The notes: a model not told the origin generated them from the sequence alone. 64,000 bases of DNA from an uncultured Prevotella sp. (GCA_946998205.1 CAMPYJ010000007.1:15810-79809), one strand, 5' to 3'; numbered from the stretch's first letter, positions 1-8,573 are shown. Made by a program: numbers and translations.

Positions 1-700
1 ACGGACGATTTTCAAACACAATGGTTGTCAATGGGAATATATCCTCTTTGTATCGGGGATTGTGAAACGGAATACCAAGTCCGCTGGTGATGGTTTTTGC
101 GCCCGTGATGCGATTCACCAAGCGCAGTAATGGGTAGATAAATCTTACATTCCACGCATACAGTCGTTTCACTTTTTTCATGCACTCCTCATCGCTTCCC
201 TTGTAGGTACGCATGAGTTTATACGCATGACCGAAGGAAAGTTCCGAGAGCTTGTGTGTCCACATGTGTTGCTTCTCCAAAGGAAAGATGTCTATATAGA
301 TGCCACGATGCTTAAAAAAACGGTCGTAGTTGGGCTTCTCTTCGATATAGGAACAGCGGTCGCGCACCTTTGCGTAATGGTAACAATAATTTGGGTCGGT
401 GCAATGGGCTTGCAATGCCAAATCTTCGGGCAGTTCGTGAGGTAGTATTTCCAAAAGTCGCTCGTAGTCTGAGCGCATCATCTCAATGTCCAAGTCATCA
501 TCCCAGGGGATAAAACCGCCATGACGAACGGCACCTATCAATGTTCCACTGCTGAGCCAATACCGAATGTTGTGGCGTTGGCATATCTTGTCAACCTCGA
601 CAAGGATGTGCAGCATGCGCATTTGTTGGCGGCGCAGCAACGAGCCGTCAGGATTATATCGTTGGCGCAGTTCCTCGTGTGGTATGAGTGGTGTGTTCAT
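1..700 (-). CDS. LicD-family transferase (partial, C-terminus beyond window)
   Basis: The reading frame runs from an ATG at 698-700 to the left window edge without a stop, giving about 233 residues of an N-terminal part. The family signature GAVRHGGFIPWDDDLDIEM lies at about residues 56-74, with the acidic cluster D67-D69/D71. LicD-family proteins are nucleotidyltransferase-fold enzymes; the founding members transfer phosphocholine from CDP-choline to surface glycans. It is the last visible gene of a minus-strand run (flippase, cytidylyltransferase-aminotransferase, cyclodeaminase-like, LicD) and lies 43 bp after the cyclodeaminase-like gene. The context makes it the likely transferase for the head group activated by the fusion enzyme at 1820-3655. 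Whether that group is phosphocholine, 2-aminoethylphosphonate or another substituent cannot be read from this sequence. Family assignment is secure; substrate is inference. Confidence 0.9.
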   Translation of the reverse strand, partial: MNTPLIPHEELRQRYNPDGSLLRRQQMRMLHILVEVDKICQRHNIRYWLSSGTLIGAVRHGGFIPWDDDLDIEMMRSDYERLLEILPHELPEDLALQAHCTDPNYCYHYAKVRDRCSYIEEKPNYDRFFKHRGIYIDIFPLEKQHMWTHKLSELSFGHAYKLMRTYKGSDEECMKKVKRLYAWNVRFIYPLLRLVNRITGAKTITSGLGIPFHNPRYKEDIFPLTTIVFENRP

Positions 701-743
701 GACTGCTGTTTTATTTTATCGGCTACACAAAAAAATAATCGTC

Positions 744-1724
744 TTATAACCAAAATTTATCATCTAATTTGTGTTGAATAAAACTTTTACAGTTGATATT
801 TCTTTCTAATATCATGTCGTATAAGTGAGAAGCAAATAATGCATCGTGTAAACCAATACCTATATTATAGCATAAAATCCGCTCATCGTCGGTTTGACGA
901 CCAGGTGCTTGTCCCAATAAAACACGACTTAATTCTTCGAAATGCTTAAACCGAGTAAAATACTTAAAGCCTTGTATATGTCCTTTGTCATCTCCAAAGA
1001 CTTTATCGAAAAACAAGTCACAATTTTGAAATCCACGAGTATGAACAGGTATCAATAACATACCAGGCTTAAAGTACTCACTGTTTGTGCAGAATAACTC
1101 TGTAGCTGATGTTACACAAGAAATCAACACATCTGCATGTCTTATTAGCTCATCAATATCATTAACTACCTCAAAGGAAACATTTTCAAACGCTTCAAAG
1201 CGCTTAATGAATAAATCAGCTTGGTTTTTATATTTCAACAATCTAAACGTAACATGCTCCGGCGCAGTAATGTTCCTACTATCAAGCAAACACAAAGCTA
1301 CAGCGCGAGCAGTATTGCCTAACCCCATTATAGAATAAGTATCTGTATGAGATTTCTTGAACAATTGTATTGCCAGTGAAGCAACGGCACCCGTTCGCAT
1401 CGTTGTAATCCAATCGCCATCAAGGATGGCAAGCAATTGCCCTGTTCTACTATCGTAAAGCAATATGTCGCTGGCTAAAGAAGGAACTTGTCCTGCGATA
1501 CGACGAACTTCTTTTACTGCAAAGCGACCTATTTTGGGAGGTAGCAGAGCGGGCATGGTATTAAAAAAATCATTGCCTTGAGGATGCAAACTTATCTTAG
1601 GTGAAAGTTGTGCATCATATTTCATAAGAAATGAACTCTTTATCCACTCTACACAAGTGTGGGGAGTTACTCCCAACTGTAAAATTTGTTCATGCTGAAC
1701 AATAAGAACTTGATTTTCTATCAT
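744..1724 (-). CDS. Ornithine cyclodeaminase / mu-crystallin family protein
   Basis: 326 residues, a normal length for the family. Visible motifs are the substrate-binding stretch LDGDWITTMRTGAVASLA (about residues 99-116), the Rossmann dinucleotide loop GLGNTARAVA (about 134-143) and the C-terminal YNIGIGLHDALFA. Members use NAD(P) and act on amino acids or imines: ornithine to proline, ketimine reduction, or dehydrogenase steps in amino-acid-derived secondary products. It sits between a LicD-type transferase and a cytidylyltransferase-aminotransferase fusion, so a role in making or modifying an amino head group for a surface glycan is more likely than proline synthesis; this is inference. 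A possible promoter box TAATTTTG lies at 1786-1793, about 55 bases upstream of the start. The exact substrate is unknown. Confidence 0.85.
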   Translation of the reverse strand: MIENQVLIVQHEQILQLGVTPHTCVEWIKSSFLMKYDAQLSPKISLHPQGNDFFNTMPALLPPKIGRFAVKEVRRIAGQVPSLASDILLYDSRTGQLLAILDGDWITTMRTGAVASLAIQLFKKSHTDTYSIMGLGNTARAVALCLLDSRNITAPEHVTFRLLKYKNQADLFIKRFEAFENVSFEVVNDIDELIRHADVLISCVTSATELFCTNSEYFKPGMLLIPVHTRGFQNCDLFFDKVFGDDKGHIQGFKYFTRFKHFEELSRVLLGQAPGRQTDDERILCYNIGIGLHDALFASHLYDMILERNINCKSFIQHKLDDKFWL

Positions 1725-1785
1725 TTATTTATTTTTTGAAAACAGATGAAGGTAAGTGTATAATAGCGTGTTCAATCTATCAATA

Positions 1786-1793
1786 CAAAATTA
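1786..1793 (-). promoter_or_regulatory. Candidate -7 promoter box before the cyclodeaminase-like gene
   Basis: On the minus strand the bases read TAATTTTG, matching the Bacteroidetes -7 consensus TAnnTTTG. No clear -33 TTTG is seen at the expected distance. Confidence 0.4.
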
Positions 1794-1819
1794 TCTATTT
1801 CTTTGAGAAATCACAGTAT

Positions 1820-3655
1820 CTATATTTTTGCAATTTGCTGATTTTGTAGGGATAGCAAGGCTGCTACAAAATAGTCGTTGTCCGCTTGGTTGCGGATAGA
1901 GATGCGAATATAGTTCAATCCTTTGAGTGATGTCTTGCTGTTGCAATCTTTTATCATGATGTCAAAGCGTGCCAACAGCTGTTTGGTCAGCTCGGCTGCA
2001 GTATAAGGCGGTTTTACCTCACAACAGAAGTAGTTGGCTTGGGTTGGCAGAACACGCAAAAAGTGTATCTCCTTCAAGCGTAGGGCAAAGCGATTGCGCT
2101 CGTCAATAAATTGCTGACATGCCTTTTCGTATTGCGCTTGATATTTATTGTATATCTGCATGAAGAATTCGGCAAACGAGTTGATATTCCATATTGACAC
2201 GTCTTTCTTGATGCGAGCAATGGTTTCTCGTTGTGAGGTAGCCAAGATGCCCAACCGAAGTCCAGGAACACCGTACGATTTTGAAATGCTTTTCATGACC
2301 AACAGGTTAGGATAGGCTTCCAATGTCTCATCACAGAGAAGTGAGTTGTGTAGAAAATCATCACTAAAGTCTACAAACGACTCGTCAACCACTAACTGTA
2401 TATTTCGCTCCTTGCACCATGCTGCCAGTCTCACAACATCGGCTTTGGGTATGAAGTTGCCCGAGGGATTGTCCGGATTGATGAGCAACAGCATGTCTAT
2501 GGACTTGTCTTTGTAGAAATTCATCAAGTCGTTGGCAGTATATCGCAGTGTGTCCAAGGGCGGAACAAACGCCACCATCTGCTCTTTTTGCAGTCGATGC
2601 GGATATTCCTCGAACGTGGGGAATACCATGCCCACATTACCTTTAACGTTCTCCATGAGGCTCTTGATGAGTTCTGCTGCTCCGTTGCCCACCACCATGT
2701 ATTCTTGTTTGATGCCAAAACACTTGCCTGCCAACAGCGAGTTGACGTACATACCCGAAGGATATTCGGTCAACAGGGTGTCAAAGTTGGCTTTCATCTC
2801 GGCTTTCATCTGCTCACAAGGAAAGTAGGGGTTTACCAAATAGCAGTAGTCCAGCATCTTTGGAAAACGCCAATGCCCACCATAGCGATAGTTATACCGC
2901 TTGAGCATCTCGTCGTCTTTAGCAAAAATGGTTTCTGCAATGTCCAAATCTTGCACGTCGTCTATCTCGTACCACTTCTCATTACCAATGTCAAGTGCCT
3001 TGAGGTTGGTTTTGTCCAAGAGCGTAATCACGCGCAATACCTGTTCGTAATATTCGTTGTTGCCCAAAGCCTTACAGTAGGCATCGAGAAAAGGAACGTA
3101 CTGATTTTTAGAAAATTCCTTGCTAAACTTGTAAATGTTGACGGTTTTATAATACGATGCCACTTCGTTGTAGTTGAAAGCCTTTTTAGGAATAAAGTTC
3201 ACGATGTTGCCATCTTGGTCAATGCGCACCATGGTACCGTCCATCCATGTCTCGTATTTTGCCACCAGTGCAATGTTGGGACGCTCGTTATCTACCAGCA
3301 TCTTGAACAACCGGTCAGAGAAGATAAGGTCTGACTCTATTAAAATGGTTTCATCTTCCTGCATCTGCTCCTTTACCAGCGACAACGAGTAAATGTTATT
3401 GGTGCGGTCGTAAATGGGATTGTTAACAAACTCTATTTTCAGTTTGTCGTCGTATCTGTGGTCAAGATATTTTATAAGTTCTTGTCCCTTGTATCCCACT
3501 ACAATGATAACCCGTTGCAGGTTGAGCTGCGATAGTTGGGTAAGTACCCTGTCAATGAGTTTTACTCCATTAACGGACACCATACATTTGGTGTTGTTTT
3601 TAGTGTAAGCACCTAAACGTCGACCCATACCTGCGGCTAAGATAATGGCTTGCAT
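1820..3655 (-). CDS. Cytidylyltransferase-aminotransferase fusion, PntC-AEPT-like
   Basis: 611 residues in two enzyme domains. Residues 1-245 are a LicC/PntC-type nucleotidyltransferase: LAAGMGRRLGAYTKNNTKCM (6-25), TNNIYSL (85-91), ESD (107-109) and the terminal EIDDVQDLDIAE (230-241). Residues 255-611 are a fold-type-I PLP aminotransferase of the HisC/CobD-like group: GNGAAELI (323-330), NPDNPSGN (393-400), D424, and SISKSYGVPGLRLG with K459 as the likely Schiff-base lysine. The same order and length are known for the PntC-AEPT fusion of Treponema denticola, where the transaminase makes 2-aminoethylphosphonate and PntC converts it to CMP-aminoethylphosphonate. Neighbouring LicD and flippase genes fit decoration of a surface glycan. 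PEP mutase and phosphonopyruvate decarboxylase are not in the window, so a phosphocholine-type or other substrate remains possible. A -7 box TATATTTG lies at 3693-3700. Confidence 0.8.
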   Translation of the reverse strand: MQAIILAAGMGRRLGAYTKNNTKCMVSVNGVKLIDRVLTQLSQLNLQRVIIVVGYKGQELIKYLDHRYDDKLKIEFVNNPIYDRTNNIYSLSLVKEQMQEDETILIESDLIFSDRLFKMLVDNERPNIALVAKYETWMDGTMVRIDQDGNIVNFIPKKAFNYNEVASYYKTVNIYKFSKEFSKNQYVPFLDAYCKALGNNEYYEQVLRVITLLDKTNLKALDIGNEKWYEIDDVQDLDIAETIFAKDDEMLKRYNYRYGGHWRFPKMLDYCYLVNPYFPCEQMKAEMKANFDTLLTEYPSGMYVNSLLAGKCFGIKQEYMVVGNGAAELIKSLMENVKGNVGMVFPTFEEYPHRLQKEQMVAFVPPLDTLRYTANDLMNFYKDKSIDMLLLINPDNPSGNFIPKADVVRLAAWCKERNIQLVVDESFVDFSDDFLHNSLLCDETLEAYPNLLVMKSISKSYGVPGLRLGILATSQRETIARIKKDVSIWNINSFAEFFMQIYNKYQAQYEKACQQFIDERNRFALRLKEIHFLRVLPTQANYFCCEVKPPYTAAELTKQLLARFDIMIKDCNSKTSLKGLNYIRISIRNQADNDYFVAALLSLQNQQIAKI

Positions 3656-3692
3656 GTGTTATATGTTTTTTGTTTTGATTTTCTATAATGCG

Positions 3693-3700
3693 CAAATATA
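3693..3700 (-). promoter_or_regulatory. Candidate -7 promoter box before the fusion gene
   Basis: TATATTTG on the minus strand, 38 bases upstream of the fusion enzyme's ATG, in the 73-base gap after the flippase gene. It suggests a promoter internal to the polysaccharide gene run. Confidence 0.4.
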
Positions 3701-3728
3701 CATAAAATAATGGACTAAGTGGATTGCT

Positions 3729-5180
3729 TTAGTGCTTTTTCTTCCATTTTGAAAGAATGGCAGTTTGGCATTCGCAGAGTATCTCAGCTTTGGCAACGCG
3801 CATGATAACGTAATACAAAACAGCTGCCATTATCACCCTGACGACTAATAACGGAAGTAGATGAGTGATGCCCAACGTGGCGTAGTAGGTCACAACCATC
3901 ACCACAGACGCACTGACTGCAAAGGGTAACACATCCTTAAAAAACTGAGGAAGCGTATATCCCGTGGACTTTCTCACGAAGTAGAACCACACAAAAAGCC
4001 AACTCACGTTGAGGCATACATAGGCAATAACCATGTTGCGGATGCCGTATGGCCAGAGCAATAGCATGAGGACGATTTGTAATATGCCCAAGGTAACGGT
4101 GCAACCAAGGTAAACATTGGCTTTTCCCTTGCTGATGATGAGGTTCGACATCAATGTGATGAGGGGAAAAATAGCCCCACTCACGCACAACAGACGAAGG
4201 AGTTGGGCACTGGGAAGCCATTTCTCGGTAATGGTAAGCACGATGAATTCGCGCGATACCAGTCCCAGTCCCAACAAGAGGGGGAAACTGAGAAATGCCG
4301 AAAAGCGCATCATCTTGCGAAAGGCGTGCAGCTGTCGGTCGGCCTCGTTCTTCAGTTCAACGAGTACAGGTTGTGCCACTTGGTTCACTATGCTCTGCAC
4401 CAACTGAAATCCCTTGCTGTCCCATTGGTAGGCTTGGTTGTATTGTCCCACGTCGTGTTTGGTGTATAACCTGCCTAACAGAATGTTCAGCACGTTGTTG
4501 TTGACTTGGGTGATGAGCGTGGTGAGTAGGATTTTGAATGAGAACTTGAACATTCGTCTCACGGGAGCAAACGAAATATGGTGTACGGAGGGTCGCCAAG
4601 GCGAATAATGCCAATAGAGGAGGGTGCACAGCAGGATGTACACCAAACTCTGAGTGGCTAATGACCAATAATGAAAACCGCCCCACGCCATCAATACTCC
4701 CGTGACGCTCGACAACAATACGGCTACGATGTTGGCTTTGGCTTGTTGCTTGGCGTGTAAATTCTTGAACAGCCATGCCGATTGGGCGGTGCCGAACGAG
4801 GCGAAGAGGATGCCTAAAAAACTGTATCGGCACAAGGATGTCAGGGCTGGTGTGTCGTAGAAAGAGGCTATCAGAGGAGCGGATAGGAACAAAAGGATGT
4901 ACAAGGTGCCGCCAACCAAGATGTTGAACCAAAATACAGCGTTGTAGTCATCGTGGGTAGGGGATTTCATATTGGTGATGGCTACCGTGAACCCACTGTT
5001 TTGAAGGGCAATGGCAACCAACTGAAAAATGGCTATCATCGCCATCATGCCATAGTCTTCGTCGGACAGGATGCGACCCAGCATGATGCCAAATACAACG
5101 CCAACCAACTGCAGGGTGATGTTGCTCATCGCCCCCCAAAATATACCTTTTTCCGTTTTCTCTTTGAGTGTCTCTGTCAT
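3729..5180 (-). CDS. Wzx-type polysaccharide flippase (MATE/MOP superfamily)
   Basis: 483 residues from the ATG at 5178-5180; the frame can be extended two codons to a TTG at 5186, which I do not favour. The protein has about a dozen to fourteen hydrophobic segments. Its N-terminus (KGIFWGAMSNITLQLVGVV, LGRILSDEDYGMMAM) is characteristic of WzxC-like lipopolysaccharide or capsule repeat-unit exporters. Such proteins move undecaprenyl-linked glycan units across the inner membrane. It is the first visible gene of the minus-strand polysaccharide run and lies 73 bp before the cytidylyltransferase-aminotransferase gene. A fairly complete promoter (TTG, 20-base spacer, TATTTTTG) sits just upstream. 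The glycan substrate cannot be told from sequence. Confidence 0.9.
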   Translation of the reverse strand: MTETLKEKTEKGIFWGAMSNITLQLVGVVFGIMLGRILSDEDYGMMAMIAIFQLVAIALQNSGFTVAITNMKSPTHDDYNAVFWFNILVGGTLYILLFLSAPLIASFYDTPALTSLCRYSFLGILFASFGTAQSAWLFKNLHAKQQAKANIVAVLLSSVTGVLMAWGGFHYWSLATQSLVYILLCTLLYWHYSPWRPSVHHISFAPVRRMFKFSFKILLTTLITQVNNNVLNILLGRLYTKHDVGQYNQAYQWDSKGFQLVQSIVNQVAQPVLVELKNEADRQLHAFRKMMRFSAFLSFPLLLGLGLVSREFIVLTITEKWLPSAQLLRLLCVSGAIFPLITLMSNLIISKGKANVYLGCTVTLGILQIVLMLLLWPYGIRNMVIAYVCLNVSWLFVWFYFVRKSTGYTLPQFFKDVLPFAVSASVVMVVTYYATLGITHLLPLLVVRVIMAAVLYYVIMRVAKAEILCECQTAILSKWKKKH

Positions 5181-5198
5181 CCGCAAGGAATTTGGTTA

Positions 5199-5229
5199 CA
5201 AAAATACTTGTTTTTAAGGAGAAGTACAA
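5199..5229 (-). promoter_or_regulatory. Candidate promoter of the flippase gene
   Basis: On the minus strand TTG (5227-5229) is followed after a 20-base spacer by TATTTTTG (5199-5206), 19 bases before the flippase ATG. Both elements and the spacing fit the Bacteroidetes consensus. Confidence 0.5.
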
Positions 5230-5770
5230 GTTTTTCCTTTTATAAGGTCGTGTCGTCACACTTCTTTCATTTGTTTTGAGCAGGTTGTTTAGTTGTAAGA
5301 ATATGATTTCTGTGGCAACGGAGTTTCACGGAATTTCACTGCCTATCCGTGTCGTTCCGTGTCATTCCGATGCAATGAAAAATCGTCTTAAAAAATCTGA
5401 AATATATTGACAGTCGCTCTCTAAATACGGGCATATTTGTAACGAGATGGATACTTGCTCGTAAATACGCTAAAAATAGGAATGCTTGATACTCAACGCG
5501 TTATGAAAATCTTGGTGTTATTCGGTCATAAAAATGGTTTGAAATGACCGTGAAAACCATGATTTTGCGTTGGAAAAAGAAGGGTTTGGGCGTGTTATTG
5601 CGTTGATATTGGCGAGTTAACTCAATGGGTTAATCAATCAAAGTCATGTTTGTTGCCCTGTTAAGGGTTCAGAACACCCTAAAAATGCCCTGTGTTTTTC
5701 CTATTTGTGAGGTACCGGAAGTGTTAAAATCAGGGAAGAAAAGCGGACAAAACACGTTTTTCCCGACTTT
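5230..5770. other. Intergenic region, no gene seen
   Basis: About 540 bases between the flippase promoter and the end of the TPR gene. No convincing reading frame or RNA was recognised. Bases 5461-5480 contain AAATACGCTAAAAATAGG, which resembles the reverse orientation of the GGCGTATTT motif listed at 23148 and elsewhere, and 5490-5575 has weakly repeated phrases. I do not count this as a certain member of that family. Confidence 0.5.
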
Positions 5771-7261
5771 TCAGCGGTTCTCCTTGCCGTGTTGAACCGT
5801 GCTTGTCGGCCGTGGTGCTGCAGCCGTTCCATACTGGTGGGGCAAGGCCCGCAGTTTCTTGGTGAGCTGGCTTTTGGCAGTCCTTACGGCTTGTTCCGAG
5901 CAGCATAAAGCCTTGGCTTTCTCGCTGTCGGGCATGTCGTTGCGCTCCATGATGCAGAAGAAGGTTTCTTTGGGTGTCAGTGCCAGAGACCGGTTGTTGA
6001 GCAGTTCGGCCAGCTCGGCGTCGACATGTGGCATGATGCTGTTCACGGCGGCCTGTTCTTTCTCGCCATACTGGCTGATGTCGCCATCGCGCAGGATGGC
6101 GTCCAGCACGTCGATGCCCAGCTTGGCCTGTGCCACCGACTCGTAATTGCGGTCTGCCTGCATGGCCGGGGGCAGCTTTCGTTTCAGTTGCTCCAACTCT
6201 TTCAGCCGGCTGTCCGTCGCCTGTTTCATCTCTTCTATCGTGAGGTTCCTGGCCGAGAGCTGCGTGTGCAGCTCATCTTTGAAGTCGGCTATCTGCTCTT
6301 GGAACTGCTTATATAAAAGTCGGTTGCGCCGGTAGTCCCAATAGGATAGTATGAAAAGCAGCAGCAAGAGGGCGATGATGACTACCGAGTAGCGGTACCG
6401 TTGGCGGGCGCGGTTCAGTTGCAGCACGGCGTTGTCGTAGTCGTTTTTCACTTTGATGATGTCGGTGCGCGCCTTGCTTGAGTAGAGCGAGTCGTCGAAC
6501 GCTTTGAGGCGCAGCATCGATTCGTATGCCTTGCGGTAGTCGCCGCGCGTCTCGTGCAAGTGTGTCTCGGCGAGCAGTCGGTTGTACGCCATGGTGGAGT
6601 TGCTCTTTTTCGACATCATCGACATGACGAGCCTTACCTTCTCGGGCTGGTCTTGCCGAGTATAGATTTGGCTGAGCAGCGTGAGCGCGTTGCCGAGGGC
6701 CGTCGAGTCTTGCGCCAGCATGAACGCCTGGTAGGCGTGATGCTCGGCAGGTGCGAGCGAGTCGCGCAGCAGGTCGTAGTGCGCCAGGTGCTTTTGAATG
6801 ACCGACTGCAGTCCTCTGCCGACCTTGTGGTAATACGTCATGGCTGTTTTGGTGGCGATGAGGGCACTGTCGGGCAGGTTCATGTTGAAGAATGTGTTGG
6901 CCTTGTTTACGAGAACCTCGACGACATGCTCGGGTTTTCCGTATGTCTTGGCATATTTTAGGGCGCGGTTTTGGTATTGCAGGGCCAGCTCGTTGGCGCC
7001 GCTGTTCTCGTTGATCCATCCGATGTATTGGTAAATGTTGAAAATGGTTTTAGCGCTGTCGAGTTCGGGAATCAGTTGCTCGGCTTGCTTCAGTTGCGCC
7101 ATTGCGGCTTTCAGGTTGTGCCGGTCGATGCACAGCATGGCGCTGTCAACATAGACACGGGCTTGCTGCTCGGGTTCGGGGAGGTGGCTTTTTTTGCTGC
7201 TTTGGGTGCAGGCGGCGAGTAAAAGTGTCGTGGAAAGCAGCGTGATGAGTATCTTTTGCAT
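5771..7261 (-). CDS. Membrane-anchored TPR protein with C-terminal HTH-like region
   Basis: 496 residues. The N-terminus MQKILITLLSTTLLLAACTQ is a lipoprotein-type signal with a lipobox cysteine near residue 18. Residues 30-270 are tetratricopeptide-like helical repeats. A single hydrophobic segment (YSVVIIALLLLLFILSYW) lies around residue 290, followed by a charged coiled-coil segment. The last 100 residues include LTPKETFFCIMERNDMPDSEKAKALCC and a helix pair resembling a LuxR-type helix-turn-helix. This layout (periplasmic TPR sensor, one membrane span, cytoplasmic putative DNA-binding tail) is common in Bacteroidetes regulators of uncertain ligand. The TPR and membrane parts are clear; the DNA-binding role is inference. 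A -7 box TAACTTTG is at 7295-7302. No regulated neighbour is evident. Confidence 0.8.
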   Translation of the reverse strand: MQKILITLLSTTLLLAACTQSSKKSHLPEPEQQARVYVDSAMLCIDRHNLKAAMAQLKQAEQLIPELDSAKTIFNIYQYIGWINENSGANELALQYQNRALKYAKTYGKPEHVVEVLVNKANTFFNMNLPDSALIATKTAMTYYHKVGRGLQSVIQKHLAHYDLLRDSLAPAEHHAYQAFMLAQDSTALGNALTLLSQIYTRQDQPEKVRLVMSMMSKKSNSTMAYNRLLAETHLHETRGDYRKAYESMLRLKAFDDSLYSSKARTDIIKVKNDYDNAVLQLNRARQRYRYSVVIIALLLLLFILSYWDYRRNRLLYKQFQEQIADFKDELHTQLSARNLTIEEMKQATDSRLKELEQLKRKLPPAMQADRNYESVAQAKLGIDVLDAILRDGDISQYGEKEQAAVNSIMPHVDAELAELLNNRSLALTPKETFFCIMERNDMPDSEKAKALCCSEQAVRTAKSQLTKKLRALPHQYGTAAAPRPTSTVQHGKENR

Positions 7262-7294
7262 ACGGATGTGTCTTGGTCTTTTTTTTTATCATGG

Positions 7295-7302
7295 CAAAGT
7301 TA
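7295..7302 (-). promoter_or_regulatory. Candidate -7 promoter box before the TPR gene
   Basis: TAACTTTG on the minus strand, 33 bases upstream of the TPR gene start. Confidence 0.45.
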
Positions 7303-7838
7303 CAAAAAAGAATTCACATTTGTTCTTTGATGTGTCATAAGACACGTCGTGGCTTTCTTAAATTCTTTCCTGTCAGGTGTTTGCTCGTTCAGCGCGCGCC
7401 GTGTCTGCCCGGCTGTCCGCAAGGACTGTGTGAAGTTGTGAATGGGCCATGAGATCGGTCTCGCTGTCCGTTGCGGCTAATCGATGGAGCCGCCCTGAAA
7501 CCCTTGTCGGAGAGATGAGGCGCGTGGCGCATTGGAAACCTTGCATGTGGCAGGTTAGACCATTCGGCATGCGTTATGGCGCACCTGTCAGAATGAAGGT
7601 GAAGCAAGCGTGTGGTGTGATGGTCATGGAGAACGCCTGTCCCGCATGTCCGTAGCGGTGATGGGGTGTTGGGTGAAAATCTCAAAAGTGCTGACATAAT
7701 GACGTGATTTCCGTGTGATGTGATGAAAAATGCGCCAAAATGGCGTAGATTCTTCATTGGTACGTTCCTTGCAGCAATGGTTGGTGAACTCGAAAGAGCA
7801 AATAAAAATAAACGATATAAAAATAGGAGGAATTGATT
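7303..7838. other. Intergenic region before hsp20, no gene seen
   Basis: About 535 bases, GC-rich in the middle, with open frames on both strands that have no recognisable domain or start signal. A short hairpin CGCC-AAAAT-GGCG lies near 7734-7746. AGGAGG at 7825-7830 is the ribosome binding site of hsp20. No TAnnTTTG box was found close to hsp20, so its promoter may use another sigma factor. Confidence 0.5.
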
Positions 7839-8264
7839 ATGTTACCAGTAAGAAACAGAAATTCATGGTTACCCAGCGTGTTTGATGACTTTGTTGACGC
7901 AGGTCTTGCACCGCGGTTGAACAGTACGGCACCCGCCATCAACGTGATAGCTCACGATGGTGAATATGTTGTAGAGTTGGCCGCTCCTGGCTTGAAGAAA
8001 GACGATTTCAAGGTGAACATCGACAATGACGGAAATCTTACCGTTAAGATGGAGAAGAAGAGCGAAAACAAGAAAGAGGACAAGAAAGCTCACTATTTGC
8101 GTAGGGAGTTCAGTTACTCGAGCTTCGAGCAGACTCTGATTTTGCCGGAGGATGTTGACAAGGAGAAGATTTGCGCAAAAATGTCGGATGGCGTCTTGAC
8201 CGTTACCTTGCCAAAACGTAAGGAAGTAGTGCAGGCATTAGGTAAGCAAATCACCGTTGAGTAA
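7839..8264 (+). CDS. Hsp20/alpha-crystallin family small heat-shock protein
   Basis: 141 residues from the ATG at 7839, chosen because AGGAGG at 7825-7830 is 8 bases upstream; a TTG two codons earlier is less likely. The alpha-crystallin core occupies about residues 30-140: VIAHDGEYVVELAAPGLKK, then YLRREFSYSSFEQTLILPE, then the strand GVLTVTLPK. Small heat-shock proteins hold unfolding proteins in a refoldable state in the cytoplasm without ATP. The gene is monocistronic: an intrinsic terminator follows at 8291-8325. It is one of the few genes here with a strong Shine-Dalgarno sequence, and it lacks an obvious housekeeping -7 box, consistent with stress-specific expression (inference). Confidence 0.93.
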   Translation: MLPVRNRNSWLPSVFDDFVDAGLAPRLNSTAPAINVIAHDGEYVVELAAPGLKKDDFKVNIDNDGNLTVKMEKKSENKKEDKKAHYLRREFSYSSFEQTLILPEDVDKEKICAKMSDGVLTVTLPKRKEVVQALGKQITVE

Positions 8265-8290
8265 TCATTACTATGATGCTCAGATGGAGA

Positions 8291-8325
8291 AAGCCCCGCA
8301 GTCTTAAACGGATTGCGGGGCTTTT
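8291..8325 (+). terminator. Intrinsic terminator after hsp20
   Basis: A perfect 10-bp stem AAGCCCCGCA (8291-8300) / TGCGGGGCTT (8314-8323) with a 13-base loop, followed by T residues. Confidence 0.85.
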
Positions 8326-8395
8326 GCGTGGGTGCGAATAATGAAGGTTTCTTTTATTTATTAGGTGTAGATGATGTGTAAGTCGGAAATTTGCA

Positions 8396-8540
8396 CTATC
8401 TTTGCATAAGATAGGCTGCGCCTCAACAAAGCAAGTAAACTTTCTTTGTATTCGGCTTGCGCTATCTTTGCATAAGATAGGCTGCGCCTCAACAAAGCAA
8501 GTAAACTTTCTTTGTATTCGGCTTGCGCTATCTTTGCAAA
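8396..8540 (+). repeat. Tandem 66-bp promoter-carrying repeat upstream of gpmI
   Basis: Two direct copies with a period of exactly 66 bases (starting 8396 and 8462) and the first 13 bases of a third (8528). Each begins CTATCTTTGCATAAGATAG, which is a 7-bp inverted repeat around TGCAT and also contains the -7 box TATCTTTG; boxes fall at 8397-8404, 8463-8470 and 8529-8536. The middle holds AGGCTGCGCCT and TTGTATTCGGCTTGC. The last box is 38 bases before the gpmI start, so it is probably the gpmI promoter, duplicated upstream. The same unit is found before lysS (56101-56200) and as a 65-bp variant inside MITEs. Confidence 0.85.
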
Positions 8541-8573
8541 ACAAAAATTATACATAAACAGATAACGATGATT

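Noticed and set aside
5461..5575. Seventh copy of the GGCGTATTT motif plus 22-bp array, reverse orientation
   Set aside because: Only AAATACGC is shared and the following phrases do not keep a 22-base period.
7389..7757. 122-codon minus-strand frame before hsp20
   Set aside because: No start signal, no recognisable domain, rich in His, Arg and Ser as expected for random GC-rich sequence.
8396..8540. CRISPR-like tandem repeat before gpmI
   Set aside because: The two 66-base units are contiguous, without spacers, and there are no cas genes; it is a promoter repeat.
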